Positions 18,308 to 28,784 of a stretch of DNA of 64,000 bases are shown one piece after another. The notes below the pieces were generated by a model. It searched no databases. It was not told the DNA's origin and was given only the letters and a program-made list of their open reading frames with translations. Numbering within the stretch: position 1 is the stretch's first letter; the number at the start of each line of letters is the position of its first letter. A program made the position numbers and the translations under genes. The DNA comes from Paralteromonas sediminis (lineage in GTDB: Bacteria; Pseudomonadota; Gammaproteobacteria; Enterobacterales; Alteromonadaceae), in assembly GCF_003820355.1 (NCBI RefSeq), contig NZ_RPOK01000006.1, positions 124,001 through 188,000 on the forward strand. Direction: 5' to 3'.

Positions 18308-18316
18308 GAGTCTGAC

Positions 18317-20941
18317 ATGAATGAAGGTTTTTCTACGTTCGTCAATGTGGGTGAACGCACAAACGTTACAGGTTCAGCAAAGTTTAAACGTCTCATCTTA
18401 GAGGGAGACTACGAAACGGCATTAGACGTTGCTCGTCAGCAAGTTGAAAACGGCGCGCAGGTTATTGATATCAATATGGATGAAGCAATGCTTGATTCTG
18501 TTGAGGCCATGCGAACTTTTTTAAATCTGATTGCTTCTGAGCCAGACATAAGTCGTGTGCCCATTATGATAGACAGCTCCAAATGGGAAGTGATCGAAGC
18601 CGGTTTGAAATGTGTGCAGGGCAAAGCCATTGTTAACTCGATCAGTCTTAAAGAAGGTGAAGCGCTATTTTTGAATCAAGCCAAACTCATAAAGCGTTAC
18701 GGTGCTGCTACTGTAGTGATGGCTTTCGACGAAAAGGGGCAAGCAGATACGCAGGCTCGTAAAGTAGAGATTTGCCAACGCAGTTATAAACTTTTAACAG
18801 AACAAGTTAATTTCCCTGCTGAAGACATTATCTTCGACCCTAATATCTTTGCGGTAGCAACTGGTATTGAAGAACATGATAATTATGCCGTTGATTTTAT
18901 AGAGGCAACACGTGAAATAAAAAGAACCTGTCCTTATGTTCATGTGTCAGGTGGATTGTCCAATATTTCTTTTTCGTTTAGGGGTAATAACCCCGTACGA
19001 GAAGCCATGCATTCTGTGTTTTTATATCACGCTATCAGAGCTGGCATGGACATGGGTATCGTTAATGCTGGGCAACTGGAAGTCTATGACGAAATTCCAA
19101 CTGAGCTTAGGGACGCTGTCGAAGACGTTATCTTAAATCGCCACCCACAGGCCACCGAGAGGTTGCTTGATTTAGCGCCTAAGTATCAAGGCGATGGCAA
19201 AGCGCAGGTAAAAGAGGACCTTAGCTGGCGTGAACTTCCAGTAAATAAAAGACTTGAACACTCATTGGTAAAGGGTATTACCGACTACATTATTGAAGAC
19301 ACAGAAGCGGCTCGCCTTGAAGCAGAAAAACCACTGCACGTAATAGAAGGTCCTTTGATGGACGGTATGAACGTAGTGGGAGATTTATTCGGTGAAGGGA
19401 AAATGTTTTTACCTCAAGTGGTCAAGTCGGCCAGGGTAATGAAAAAAGCTGTAGCCCATCTTCAGCCATTTATCGAAGCAGAAAAAACAGAAGAGACAAA
19501 GAGCAATGGAAAAATTCTGTTGGCGACGGTGAAAGGTGACGTACATGATATAGGTAAAAATATTGTTGGCGTGGTCTTGCAATGTAACAACTTTGAGGTT
19601 GTTGATCTGGGGGTAATGGTTCCCGCAGCAACCATTTTACAAAAAGCCAAAGACGAAAATGTCGATATGATTGGTTTGTCGGGGTTAATTACTCCGTCTT
19701 TGGATGAAATGGTTCATGTAGCCAAAGAAATGCAGCGGCAGAATTTTGATTTGCCTCTATTAATAGGCGGTGCGACCACGTCAAAGGCGCATACAGCGGT
19801 AAAAATTGAGCAGAACTACGATCATCCTGTTGCGTATGTACCCAATGCCAGTAGAGCTGTGGGAGTCTGTCAAAAGTTACTCAACGCCGAGTCGCGACGA
19901 ATTTACGGCGAGGAGCTTAAAAAAGAATACGACAAAGTGCGTGAACAACACGCCAGGAAACGGCCCAGAAGCAAAGCTGTTTCGCTTGAATCTGCCCGGA
20001 AAAATGCGTTTTTGCCTGACTTTTCACAACAGCCCGTAAAGCCCAATAAGTTGGGTGTAACACCTGTCTCAGTGTCTTTAGATACGCTTCGCCATTACAT
20101 TGACTGGACCCCTTTTTTCCTGACCTGGTCTTTGGCGGGTAAGTATCCACGTATTTTAGAAGATGAGATAGTGGGTGAAGAGGCGAAAAAGTTATTTGCT
20201 GATGCCAACAATATGCTTGATAAAGTAATAGCCGACCAGTCACTTGAAGCCAAAGGGGTAATTGGTTTGTTTGATGCAGCCAGGGTTGGTGATGATATTC
20301 AGATCTACGCTGATGATTCCAGAAACTCCGTGCTCGGCGTGGCCCATCATTTGCGTCAGCAAACCGAAAAAAGCGAGTTTGCGAATTACTGCCTGAGTGA
20401 TTTTATTGCCCAGAAAGAGAGCGGAATTAATGACTATATAGGTGCGTTTGCGGTAACTGCAGGCATAGGCGAAAACGAATTAGCGGCCTACTATGAAGCA
20501 CAAGGTGACGATTACAATGCCATCATGGTTAAAGCCGTGGCTGATCGATTGGCCGAAGCTTTTGCTGAATATTTGCATGAGCAGGTGCGCAAAGTCTACT
20601 GGGGATTTTCGCCCAATGAAGACCTTTCCAATGAAGACCTCATCCGCGAAAAATATCAGGGCATCCGTCCTGCTCCAGGTTATGCTGCTTGTCCTGAACA
20701 TACAGAGAAGCAGCTGATATGGGATTTACTAGACGCAGAAAAGCATACAGGCATGTCGCTGACGGAGAGCTATGCAATGTTCCCAGGTGCATCCGTTTCT
20801 GGTTGGTACTTTTCTCATCCGCAGTCTAGGTACTTTGCTGTAGCAAAAATACAGCAGGACCAATTGCAGGATTACGCGCAGCGCAAAGGGTGGTCGGTAG
20901 AAGAAGCAGAGAAGTGGCTAGCGCCTAATCTTTCTGATTAA
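18317..20941 (+). CDS. metH: Methionine synthase, folate/B12/activation half (split MetH)
   Basis: This 874-residue protein has the other three MetH modules. These are the methyltetrahydrofolate domain (from [19 protein letters not shown]), the cobalamin cap and binding domain with His410 in DVHDIGKN, and the C-terminal reactivation domain ([15 protein letters not shown]). It begins ten bases after the stop of the homocysteine half. AGGAG overlapping that stop is placed six bases before this ATG, so the split looks functional and translationally coupled rather than a frameshift. Confidence 0.95.
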   Translation: MNEGFSTFVNVGERTNVTGSAKFKRLILEGDYETALDVARQQVENGAQVIDINMDEAMLDSVEAMRTFLNLIASEPDISRVPIMIDSSKWEVIEAGLKCVQGKAIVNSISLKEGEALFLNQAKLIKRYGAATVVMAFDEKGQADTQARKVEICQRSYKLLTEQVNFPAEDIIFDPNIFAVATGIEEHDNYAVDFIEATREIKRTCPYVHVSGGLSNISFSFRGNNPVREAMHSVFLYHAIRAGMDMGIVNAGQLEVYDEIPTELRDAVEDVILNRHPQATERLLDLAPKYQGDGKAQVKEDLSWRELPVNKRLEHSLVKGITDYIIEDTEAARLEAEKPLHVIEGPLMDGMNVVGDLFGEGKMFLPQVVKSARVMKKAVAHLQPFIEAEKTEETKSNGKILLATVKGDVHDIGKNIVGVVLQCNNFEVVDLGVMVPAATILQKAKDENVDMIGLSGLITPSLDEMVHVAKEMQRQNFDLPLLIGGATTSKAHTAVKIEQNYDHPVAYVPNASRAVGVCQKLLNAESRRIYGEELKKEYDKVREQHARKRPRSKAVSLESARKNAFLPDFSQQPVKPNKLGVTPVSVSLDTLRHYIDWTPFFLTWSLAGKYPRILEDEIVGEEAKKLFADANNMLDKVIADQSLEAKGVIGLFDAARVGDDIQIYADDSRNSVLGVAHHLRQQTEKSEFANYCLSDFIAQKESGINDYIGAFAVTAGIGENELAAYYEAQGDDYNAIMVKAVADRLAEAFAEYLHEQVRKVYWGFSPNEDLSNEDLIREKYQGIRPAPGYAACPEHTEKQLIWDLLDAEKHTGMSLTESYAMFPGASVSGWYFSHPQSRYFAVAKIQQDQLQDYAQRKGWSVEEAEKWLAPNLSD

Positions 20942-20950
20942 GCTTTGTAG

Positions 20951-20967
20951 CGGGGGAGCCTCCCCCG
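20951..20967. terminator. GC-rich hairpin between converging genes
   Basis: CGGGGGAG and CTCCCCCG form a strong stem with a minimal loop, ten bases after the metH stop and before the end of the minus-strand gene. No T-run follows on the + strand. It may slow or terminate transcripts from either side. Confidence 0.5.
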
Positions 20968-20981
20968 TGTCAGCTTGAACG

Positions 20982-22100
20982 CTATTCGCATGATAATCGC
21001 GGTGGCTGTTCTTGTGCTGTGGGGTAATGGCGAGTCACAAACACATCAATATCAAACTCGCTGTATGCGGTACTGGTTTTGCTGAAACGCTCAAAATTAA
21101 ACGTGTCGAGGTTATTGGGTGTCGTATTTTTGTGAAACGCGTCCAGTTCATCGGTACTCAGTGGTTTAAACACATCCATCACAATATGACGTTCACATTG
21201 CGTCAACAATCCTTGGTGAAGGTCCTTTAGCATAACGAGCGCTTTTGCACCCAAGGTTACGTGTCCGCCAAACGAAATATCGATTGGGTATTTTTCGCTG
21301 CGCTTGTCCCAATTAAATCCACCTATGGTGATCTTGTGTTTACTACCCGATGATTTTACTGCCCGGCTGGCTCCAGTCGCAATAGCGTCATTAGCAGACC
21401 AAATGAGGTCAATTCGCTCGCGCTTAAGCAAGCCCCTTGTCTTATTGTAGCCTTCTCGTTCGGACCAATTAGCAACGGTAGCATCTATGAGAGCAAGATT
21501 GCTGTTTTCACTCATATAGCTCAGCATACCTTGTTGACGTTCCAATGCCGCGGGGGATGTGTAGTCGCCCAATAACGCAATTGTATTGAGGTTGCCAACA
21601 TGTCCGGTTTTTTTTCTGTGAGTCCTGACCAACGCACCCATGAGGGCTTTTCCCGCACTATGGTTATTTGGGATAAGGCTACCCGCAATAAGCGCCTTTT
21701 CATGTCGTTTTAAAGCGGCAATGTCTGTCTGATTTAGCGTGTTTAGCAAAAAAAACACCGGAATGTTTCTTTGAGCGATCCTAGCAAGAAGGTCGGTGCC
21801 GACGCCTTTTTCGTTAACAACAATTGCATAGTCAGGCGCGTATTTGTGCACCTCATCAGCAAGCCGCTTCATGGCTAAATGATTTCGCTCTGCGTGAAGT
21901 ATGGTGAGCTCAATATCGAGGTCGCTGGCTGCAGCACGCATAAACTTATCAACGTTAGACCAAAATGCGCCGGATTTATCACCGGTTGGGTGACCGGGAT
22001 TGAGAAATACAACATTTAATGAGGCACCATAAGCCACCGTGGGCATTGACAATGCCAAACACAATAGCAATGTATAAATACGACGATGCATAAGTATCAT
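20982..22100 (-). CDS. Orphan periplasmic type-I substrate-binding protein
   Basis: The 372-residue product has a signal peptide (about 1-25, ending AYGA) and a periplasmic binding fold of the LacI/ribose-binding type. Supporting stretches are LNVVFLNPGHPTGDKSGAFW, YAIVVNEKGV, a hinge-like region LIWSANDAIATGASRAV and TIGGFNWD. No permease or ATPase gene lies nearby. Such solitary proteins often feed a membrane sensor (kinase or diguanylate cyclase) rather than a transporter; which applies here cannot be seen. The ligand is unknown. Confidence 0.75.
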   Translation of the reverse strand: MILMHRRIYTLLLCLALSMPTVAYGASLNVVFLNPGHPTGDKSGAFWSNVDKFMRAAASDLDIELTILHAERNHLAMKRLADEVHKYAPDYAIVVNEKGVGTDLLARIAQRNIPVFFLLNTLNQTDIAALKRHEKALIAGSLIPNNHSAGKALMGALVRTHRKKTGHVGNLNTIALLGDYTSPAALERQQGMLSYMSENSNLALIDATVANWSEREGYNKTRGLLKRERIDLIWSANDAIATGASRAVKSSGSKHKITIGGFNWDKRSEKYPIDISFGGHVTLGAKALVMLKDLHQGLLTQCERHIVMDVFKPLSTDELDAFHKNTTPNNLDTFNFERFSKTSTAYSEFDIDVFVTRHYPTAQEQPPRLSCE

Positions 22101-22131
22101 TCAGTGATTCTGCTCAATAACGAATAAAGTT

Positions 22132-22162
22132 AAAAAAAAGGGACCTGTATTGACAGATCCCT
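22132..22162 (-). terminator. Rho-independent terminator of the M13 peptidase gene
   Basis: On the minus strand, AGGGATCTGT and ACAGGTCCCT pair with one mismatch around a four-base loop and are followed by eight T. It lies about 40 bases after the peptidase stop codon. Confidence 0.8.
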
Positions 22163-22203
22163 GATTTCTAAATGACCACCATTGTAGGTGGATTAACCTA
22201 GTA

Positions 22204-24282
22204 TTACCATATACGTACGCGATCTTCGGGCGCTAAATAAAGCTCATCACCCGGTTGTACGTTAAACGCTTCATACCACGCATCATGGTTTCTAGGCGCC
22301 TGGGCTCTGAAACGACCCGGTGCGTGTGTCCCTGCGCGAAGCTGATTAAGCATACTTTGTTCTGTGCGTTTTTCTTTCCACACTTGCGCCCATGCTAGGA
22401 AGAAGCGCTGATCACCAGTCACACCATCAATCACAGGGGCTTCTTTTCCATTGAGGCTTAGCTTGTAAGCATGGTAGGCCATGGCTAAACCACCGACATC
22501 ACCAATATTTTCACCCAAGCTATTTTGTCCGTTGACAAAGTTGCCTTCAATCGGTGAATACTGGCTGTACTGCTCGACTAATTTATCAGTACGCGCTTCG
22601 AAAGCGGCTCTGTCTTCTTCGGTCCACCAGTTACGCTGGATACCATTCGCGTCAGATTTAGAACCTTGGTCATCAAAACCATGCCCCATTTCATGACCGA
22701 TAACCGCACCAATGGCGCCGTAGTTTACTGCAGGATCTGCATTAGGATCGAAAAAGGGTGGTTGCAATATCGCTGCCGGGAATACGATCTCATTGAAAGA
22801 CGCGTTGTAATATGCGTTAACGCGCTGCGGTGTCATACCCCAACGATTCCTATCAGTTGGCTTAAGCTCATTTTCAATGTCTTTGTTCTGGAAGAACTGT
22901 CTCAGGTTTTCAACGTTTTGTACCAGATTATCTGGTGAGATTTCTAACCCCTCCAAACTAACCCAAACATCCGGATAACCAATTTTGGGGTTGAACGCAG
23001 CCAATTTTTCGCGCGCACTTTTCTTGGTTTCTTCTCCCATCCAGTCAAGTGAATCAATGCGTTGTCCCAAAGCGGTACGCAAATTCTCTACCAATTCTGC
23101 CATTTGAGTTTTTGAGCTCTCAGGGAAGTGTTTGTCAACATAGATCTTACCTATAGCAAAGCCTAGCGACTCGGTCCCAGACATTTGTGCAATAGCACGC
23201 TTCCACCGCGGTCTAGGCTCTTGCTGACCATACAGGGTGCGTCCCTGGAAGTCGAAGCTGGTGTTGTATACCTCTTCTGCTAGCAAGGAAGCATTGTTGC
23301 TAATGGTGTGATAGGTCAGATAAGCTTTCCAATCATCCAACGGTGTTGTGTTGATAATTTTGATAACATCTCTGACAGGTTCAGGTTGAGAAATGTTCAA
23401 GTGTGGAACCTTCAGACCCGAAGATGCAAAAAACGTATCCCAGTCGAAGTTAGCGTAGTCATCGGTTAATTTACTACGTTCAATCTGGTTAAGCGTGAGG
23501 TCGCGGTTACGGCGCTTCTCTCGAGGCCACTGAGCCTCAGCAATTCGCGTTTCTAACGCGAGAATAGTGGCCGCTTGCTCTGCAGCATTCTCGACACCGG
23601 CAAAACCAAGCATTTTTTCAATGTGGGTAAGATAAGCGGCGCGGATATCAACAAAACGTTGATCTTCACTCAAATAGTAATCGCGATCGGGTAAGCCGAT
23701 ACCACCCACGCCCACGCTGAGCTGGTATTCATTAGGATCAAGGCGGTTATACCATAGGCCACCCCAGATAGGTGTGTTAGTACTTTTGAGCCAAGCTTCA
23801 CCGAAAACTTCTGTTAGTGCGGTAATACTGTCAATATTACTGATTTTATCCAGCGTGCCTTGGATAGGCGCAATGCCTTTTGCGTTTATTGTCTCAACAT
23901 CCATATACGCTGTGTAGAAGTCTTTAACCAGTTTCTCTTCTGCGGTTAAGTCTGTCTTATCAACTAACTCTTCTACAATGGCCTTAACTTGCGCTTCGCT
24001 TCTGTCTGCCAATGCAGTGAATGCGCCAAAGCGGGTTTTGTCTGCGGGTAGCTCATAATTGTCATACCAAGTGCCACTCGCATACATAAAAAAGTCATCA
24101 CCGGGTTTTACGGCTTCATTGCGCGCTGTTAAATCAACGCCGAAGGTGCCCAGCTCTGGCGCAGCAGCTTCTACTGGAGCGGGTGCAGATGCCACTTGCT
24201 CTTCACTTGTTTGTGGTTGACTACAACCTGCTAGCCCCAGTGCAGCAGCGATGCAAGTGGCAATAATGTGTTTGTTTGTCAT
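22204..24282 (-). CDS. pepO: M13-family zinc metallopeptidase, lipoprotein
   Basis: This 692-residue enzyme of the neprilysin/PepO family cleaves oligopeptides. Its zinc motif HEMGH starts at residue 530, followed by the third ligand in ENIGDVGGLAMAY. The C-terminus ends VRIW, as many M13 enzymes do. An N-terminal lipobox (LGLAGC, Cys at 20) predicts a lipid anchor in the periplasm or outer membrane. It overlaps the upstream GNAT-like gene by four bases (ATGA) and ends at a clear terminator. Confidence 0.95.
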   Translation of the reverse strand: MTNKHIIATCIAAALGLAGCSQPQTSEEQVASAPAPVEAAAPELGTFGVDLTARNEAVKPGDDFFMYASGTWYDNYELPADKTRFGAFTALADRSEAQVKAIVEELVDKTDLTAEEKLVKDFYTAYMDVETINAKGIAPIQGTLDKISNIDSITALTEVFGEAWLKSTNTPIWGGLWYNRLDPNEYQLSVGVGGIGLPDRDYYLSEDQRFVDIRAAYLTHIEKMLGFAGVENAAEQAATILALETRIAEAQWPREKRRNRDLTLNQIERSKLTDDYANFDWDTFFASSGLKVPHLNISQPEPVRDVIKIINTTPLDDWKAYLTYHTISNNASLLAEEVYNTSFDFQGRTLYGQQEPRPRWKRAIAQMSGTESLGFAIGKIYVDKHFPESSKTQMAELVENLRTALGQRIDSLDWMGEETKKSAREKLAAFNPKIGYPDVWVSLEGLEISPDNLVQNVENLRQFFQNKDIENELKPTDRNRWGMTPQRVNAYYNASFNEIVFPAAILQPPFFDPNADPAVNYGAIGAVIGHEMGHGFDDQGSKSDANGIQRNWWTEEDRAAFEARTDKLVEQYSQYSPIEGNFVNGQNSLGENIGDVGGLAMAYHAYKLSLNGKEAPVIDGVTGDQRFFLAWAQVWKEKRTEQSMLNQLRAGTHAPGRFRAQAPRNHDAWYEAFNVQPGDELYLAPEDRVRIW

Positions 24283-25493
24283 AGGTTCTCTGTCTCTTTT
24301 TGTTCTGTTATTAATAGTGGATGCAGCCGGTCTAGTGCCGTTCTTGCTTCCATAAATGATGCGTTAAAAGGTAACGCCAACTCAGCTTGTTCATAATAAC
24401 GCGCAATAGCGGGTTTCTCTCTTAACAAAAAATCTGATACGGCTGAGTGAAAGCGAGGATCTTTCAGTCGATGGGCAGAATAACAGACCAAAGGTTCAAA
24501 GCCACGCAGCAATTTATGTTCACCTTGCGTTCCAGGATTGAACAAAGGTAAACCACGTTCAATGGCAAATTCAATACCTTGATAGTAACAAGCTTCAAAA
24601 TGCAGCCCATCCACGTGCTCAAGCGCCCCCCAATAACGCCCATATAAGCCTGATTGATCGAACAAGAAAAGTGAGCTCGCTACCAGTCTGCCTTGTTGCT
24701 TAGCATAGACCAGAAGTATCTTGTCACTCATCTCAGAAAAAATTGTGTTAAAAAATGTTTCAGTGAGATAACCCTCATGCCCACTGCGTTTTAAATACGT
24801 CTGTCGGTAGCACTGGTAGAAATGGTGTTGCAAGTCTGACGTGATGTCTTTTCCCGTTACACGGTGTAGTTCAACTTGTGCCTGAGTACGGGCTCTTTCT
24901 TTTCGAATGTCTTTACGCTTTCGCGATGTAAACATAGATAAGTAGTGGTCAAAATCACTGTAGTGCTTATTGTGCCACTGAAATTGGACAGAAAAACGTC
25001 GCAAATAATTAATATGACAGAGTGCTTCTTGTTCCTCTGGCTGACAGAACAAAACGTGCATTGATGAAAACGTGTTTTCGCGTTCGAACTCTCTAAGCGC
25101 CGCAGTCAGCTTTGATAACGATATGCCGTAGCAGGTAAGTAATTTAGCGGCCGTAACAGGGGTAAAAGGGATAGCCGCCACCCACTTGGGGTAGTAGTGT
25201 AAGCCATATTGCGCGTAAGCGTTTGCCCATGCGTGGTCAAACACGTACTCGCCATAGCTATCCAACTTCAGGTAACCCGGTACTACTCCCAGTAGCGTTT
25301 GACCTTCCCAAATAGAAATAAAAAGCGTACTCCACCCAGTTTCTAACGCAGAATCTGTCTCTGAACCAACCGAACCGCTGGTCTCGAGTGCCAATAGAAA
25401 GTCGTAAGACAAGAACGGCCCTGCCCCGTGACAAAGCGTTTGCCATTGGTCTTTTGTGAATTCGCTAATTGAGTGGTGTTGTTTTATTTGCAT
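24279..25493 (-). CDS. GNAT-fold acyltransferase-like protein (DUF482/COG3146 type)
   Basis: The 404-residue product resembles the large GNAT/FemX-like family of uncharacterised N-acyltransferases (COG3146). Typical stretches are YGEYVFDHAWANAYAQYG, the Lys/Arg-rich SRKRKDIRKER and LYGRYWGALEHVDGLHFEAC, with FNPGTQGEHKLLRGFEP near the C-terminus. Its stop overlaps the pepO start by four bases, so the two are co-translated. The substrate is unknown. The start ATG lies 50 bases from the divergent recX start. Confidence 0.8.
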   Translation of the reverse strand: MQIKQHHSISEFTKDQWQTLCHGAGPFLSYDFLLALETSGSVGSETDSALETGWSTLFISIWEGQTLLGVVPGYLKLDSYGEYVFDHAWANAYAQYGLHYYPKWVAAIPFTPVTAAKLLTCYGISLSKLTAALREFERENTFSSMHVLFCQPEEQEALCHINYLRRFSVQFQWHNKHYSDFDHYLSMFTSRKRKDIRKERARTQAQVELHRVTGKDITSDLQHHFYQCYRQTYLKRSGHEGYLTETFFNTIFSEMSDKILLVYAKQQGRLVASSLFLFDQSGLYGRYWGALEHVDGLHFEACYYQGIEFAIERGLPLFNPGTQGEHKLLRGFEPLVCYSAHRLKDPRFHSAVSDFLLREKPAIARYYEQAELALPFNASFMEARTALDRLHPLLITEQKETENL

Positions 25494-25543
25494 AAGGCCT
25501 TATAAGTAAATAATGGACCAGTAGATCGAAAATAACCATTACC

Positions 25544-25996
25544 ATGTCTGATGACGTAGCAAAAGTTATTCGTCACACCGTCACCCGACTTTTGGCCAGA
25601 CGAGAACACGGTTTTTGGGAGCTTATTGATAAACTCAGGCAAAAAGGTATCGAAGAGCAGGCGGCCATAGACGGTGTCATGCAGTTTCAGGAAGCCGGCT
25701 TGCAGAGTGATGAAAGATTTGCAGAAACCATTGTGAGAAATACGGCAGCCAAAGGGCAGGGGTTTCGCAGAGCCAAGGCACATTTGTCTTCGCTAAAAGT
25801 AGACGATGGCATAATTTCACAAGGCTATAACGAAGCTGATATCGATTGGTACGCCGTTGCCCTTGCAGCCAAGCAAAAAAAGTTTGGTATTGAAACTGCG
25901 ACAGATCTTCAGCAAAAGGCCAAGCAACAACGCTTTCTCGCTTACAGAGGGTTTTCCCAAGAAGAAATTAATCATGCTATGACATATCGTGATTAA
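25544..25996 (+). CDS. recX: RecX regulator of RecA
   Basis: RecX binds RecA filaments and modulates recombination. The 150-residue, helical protein has the RecX triple-helix repeats (RREHGFWELIDKLRQKGIE, GLQSDERFAETIVRN, and a C-terminal RFLAYRGFSQEEINHAM). In many gammaproteobacteria recX follows recA; here the upstream neighbour is a divergent GNAT-like/M13 pair and no recA is visible. alaS follows 59 bases later, as in E. coli. Confidence 0.93.
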   Translation: MSDDVAKVIRHTVTRLLARREHGFWELIDKLRQKGIEEQAAIDGVMQFQEAGLQSDERFAETIVRNTAAKGQGFRRAKAHLSSLKVDDGIISQGYNEADIDWYAVALAAKQKKFGIETATDLQQKAKQQRFLAYRGFSQEEINHAMTYRD

Positions 25997-26055
25997 TGCG
26001 CTGTTCCATGATACCTTTAGCCCAATTTTTACCAGACCAGTAGGATGTAGCGTTA

Positions 26056-28653
26056 ATGACACTCTCAACTGCCGACATACGTCAAAAGTTTATAGAATTT
26101 TTTAAACAAAACGGCCATCAGGCGGTTGCCAGTTCGTCGCTCGTTCCGGCAGATGATCCCACTCTATTATTTACCAATGCCGGAATGAATCAGTTTAAAG
26201 ACGTATTTCTTGGCAAAGATAAGCGCAGTTACAATCGAGCTGTGAGCTCTCAGCGTTGCGTGCGCGCCGGCGGAAAACACAATGACCTTGAAAACGTTGG
26301 GTATACGGCCCGCCATCATACGTTTTTTGAGATGCTGGGCAATTTTTCCTTCGGAGCTTACTTCAAGCAAGAAGCAATCGAATATGCCTGGCAATTTCTT
26401 ACGGACCACTTAGGGTTGCCCAAAGAAAAGCTGCTAGTGACTGTTTATTCGGAAGATGATGAAGCATTCGACATTTGGGAAAACAAAATTGGCGTGCCGG
26501 CTGATCGGATTATCCGTATCAGCACGTCTGATAACTTCTGGTCAATGGGGGATACAGGGCCGTGTGGGCCTTGCTCTGAGATTTTTTACGATCATGGTGA
26601 GCACATTTGGGGAGGCCCTCCAGGTTCGCCAGAAGAAGACGGTGACAGATTTATTGAAATCTGGAACTTGGTTTTCATGCAATACAACAAGCAGGCTGAT
26701 GGCACAATGCAACCATTGCCTTCCCCGTCTATTGATACTGGAATGGGTTTGGAGCGGATTTCTGCAATATTGCAAAATGTGCATTCGAACTATGAGATTG
26801 ACCTATTTGTTAATCTCATTGACGCAGCGGCCCATATAGTTGGGACTGACAATAAAGATGACAAGTCTTTACGCGTTATTGCTGATCATATCCGCAGTTG
26901 TGCGTTTTTAATCTGCGACGGCGTGATGCCATCCAATGAAGGCCGTGGTTACGTGCTACGCCGTATTATCAGACGAGCAGTGCGTCATGGTTATAAACTG
27001 GGTGCAAATGACATTTTCTTCTACAAATTGGTTGATGCGCTTTGTACGCAAATGGGAGACGCCTATCCTGAACTTGTAGAGCAAAGGCCTGTAATCGAAA
27101 AAGTGCTGCGAGTAGAGGAAGAGCAGTTCAGTAAAACGCTTGACCGCGGTATGGCGATACTGAATGAAACACTTCACGATCTTGACGGTGACATTTTGCC
27201 AGGCGACGTCATCTTCAAACTTTATGATACCTATGGCTTTCCGGTCGATCTGACTAACGACATTGCCCGTGAACACAATATAACGCTAGATGAGAAAGGG
27301 TTCGAGTCTGCCATGCAAGCCCAGAGACTGAGGGCGCAACAAGCATCGAGCTTTGGCGTGGATTACAGCAAAACGGTTTCAGTTGACGCGCACACTGCAT
27401 TCACCGGGTACAGTGATGAGCAGGGCGAAGCGGTTATTCTGGATATCATTAAAGGAGAAACACTGACCGATCAAATCAATGACGGTGAAGAAGGTGTAAT
27501 CGTGTTGGATAAAACACCCTTTTATGCCGAGTCAGGTGGTCAGGTAGGCGATGCTGGTGTGCTTTCCTTTGGCAACAACATGTTCATCGTTTCTGATACG
27601 CAAAAGCTGGGTAATGCTTATGCGCACAAGGGAGTGGTGAAAGGGCGTTTCTCAAAAGGGGATAAGGTATCTGCACAGATAAACAGTGAGCAGCGAGCGG
27701 CAATAAAGCTTAACCACAGTGCCACGCATTTGCTACATGCGGCCTTACGTGAGGTACTCGGCGAGCATGTTACTCAGAAAGGATCCCTGGTCGAAGCGCA
27801 AAAACTACGTTTTGACTTTTCGCATTTCGAGTCTGTTACGCCTGAACAACTGAAGCGTGTTGAACAGAGAGTCAATGAAGAAATTCGAGCGAATCACGAG
27901 TTGACTACCAAACTGATGGACCTCGACGAAGCTAAGGCCTCGGGAGCAATGGCTTTATTTGGCGAAAAATATGACGAAAAAGTCCGAGTTGTGTCTATGG
28001 GACCTTTTTCCGTTGAATTATGCGGTGGCACACACGTTAAACGTACTGGGGATATTGGTCTATTCACAATTCTTAGCGAGAGCGGCATTGCGTCAGGAGT
28101 GCGAAGAATTGAAGCCATTACGGGCGCGCAGGCGTTAGAGTATACTCACAATCAACGCACACAACTAAGCAATGCAGCGCAATTGTTGAAAGCTGACGCA
28201 GACTCTCTTGTCGACAAACTAAAAGTCTTACAAAGCCAGCAAAAACAGTTAGAGAAGGAAATAGAAAAGGCCAAGGGTAAACTAGCCAGCCAGCAGGGAG
28301 CAGATATGCTAGCAGGCGTTCAAATGATCAACGACACCAAGGTACTCATTGCTAAGCTTGAAGACGTAGAGTCGAAAGCGTTGAGACCTATGATGGATGA
28401 TCTTAAAAACCGTATCGGAAGCGGAGTGGTTGTGCTTGGTGTTGCCAATGGTGCGAAAGTAGGTCTGATTACCGGTGTAACAAAAGACCTGACGACAACA
28501 GTGAAAGCAGGTGAATTGGTTAACTTTGTCGCGGCTCAAGTTGGCGGTAAAGGCGGTGGACGTCCGGATATGGCACAAGCGGGCGGTGATAATCCAGAAA
28601 ATTTAGATAAAGCATTGAATAGCGTTAACGAGTGGCTGAAAGATAGGCTATAA
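26056..28653 (+). CDS. alaS: Alanyl-tRNA synthetase
   Basis: AlaS charges tRNA-Ala and edits mischarged Ser and Gly. The 865-residue product has the class II catalytic domain ([31 protein letters not shown]). The editing domain has its zinc motif [11 protein letters not shown] and the later CGGTH. A coiled-coil (about 710-760) is followed by the C-Ala domain with [15 protein letters not shown]. All expected domains and the normal length are present. It lies between recX and csrA. Confidence 0.98.
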   Translation: MTLSTADIRQKFIEFFKQNGHQAVASSSLVPADDPTLLFTNAGMNQFKDVFLGKDKRSYNRAVSSQRCVRAGGKHNDLENVGYTARHHTFFEMLGNFSFGAYFKQEAIEYAWQFLTDHLGLPKEKLLVTVYSEDDEAFDIWENKIGVPADRIIRISTSDNFWSMGDTGPCGPCSEIFYDHGEHIWGGPPGSPEEDGDRFIEIWNLVFMQYNKQADGTMQPLPSPSIDTGMGLERISAILQNVHSNYEIDLFVNLIDAAAHIVGTDNKDDKSLRVIADHIRSCAFLICDGVMPSNEGRGYVLRRIIRRAVRHGYKLGANDIFFYKLVDALCTQMGDAYPELVEQRPVIEKVLRVEEEQFSKTLDRGMAILNETLHDLDGDILPGDVIFKLYDTYGFPVDLTNDIAREHNITLDEKGFESAMQAQRLRAQQASSFGVDYSKTVSVDAHTAFTGYSDEQGEAVILDIIKGETLTDQINDGEEGVIVLDKTPFYAESGGQVGDAGVLSFGNNMFIVSDTQKLGNAYAHKGVVKGRFSKGDKVSAQINSEQRAAIKLNHSATHLLHAALREVLGEHVTQKGSLVEAQKLRFDFSHFESVTPEQLKRVEQRVNEEIRANHELTTKLMDLDEAKASGAMALFGEKYDEKVRVVSMGPFSVELCGGTHVKRTGDIGLFTILSESGIASGVRRIEAITGAQALEYTHNQRTQLSNAAQLLKADADSLVDKLKVLQSQQKQLEKEIEKAKGKLASQQGADMLAGVQMINDTKVLIAKLEDVESKALRPMMDDLKNRIGSGVVVLGVANGAKVGLITGVTKDLTTTVKAGELVNFVAAQVGGKGGGRPDMAQAGGDNPENLDKALNSVNEWLKDRL

Positions 28654-28784
28654 TTATAACTTCGTAGTAAGGGACTCAGGTTTTAGCAGACTTGAGGAAC
28701 AACAAGGACACACGAAGTGTCAGCCGGGTCGTGTCGGCTGAACGTTGAACGAAGGGACGCCATACTAAGGAATAGGAGCAAATT
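28654..28784 (+). promoter_or_regulatory. csrA leader with GGA motifs and a hairpin
   Basis: The 131-base gap between alaS and csrA contains several GGA motifs: AGGGAC, GAGGAAC, ACAAGGAC, AGGGACG and the AAGGAATAGGAGC at the ribosome-binding site. It also has a stem CAGCCG/CGGCTG at 28721-28740. CsrA binds such GGA sites, so feedback on its own translation is plausible; the binding itself is inferred. Confidence 0.5.
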
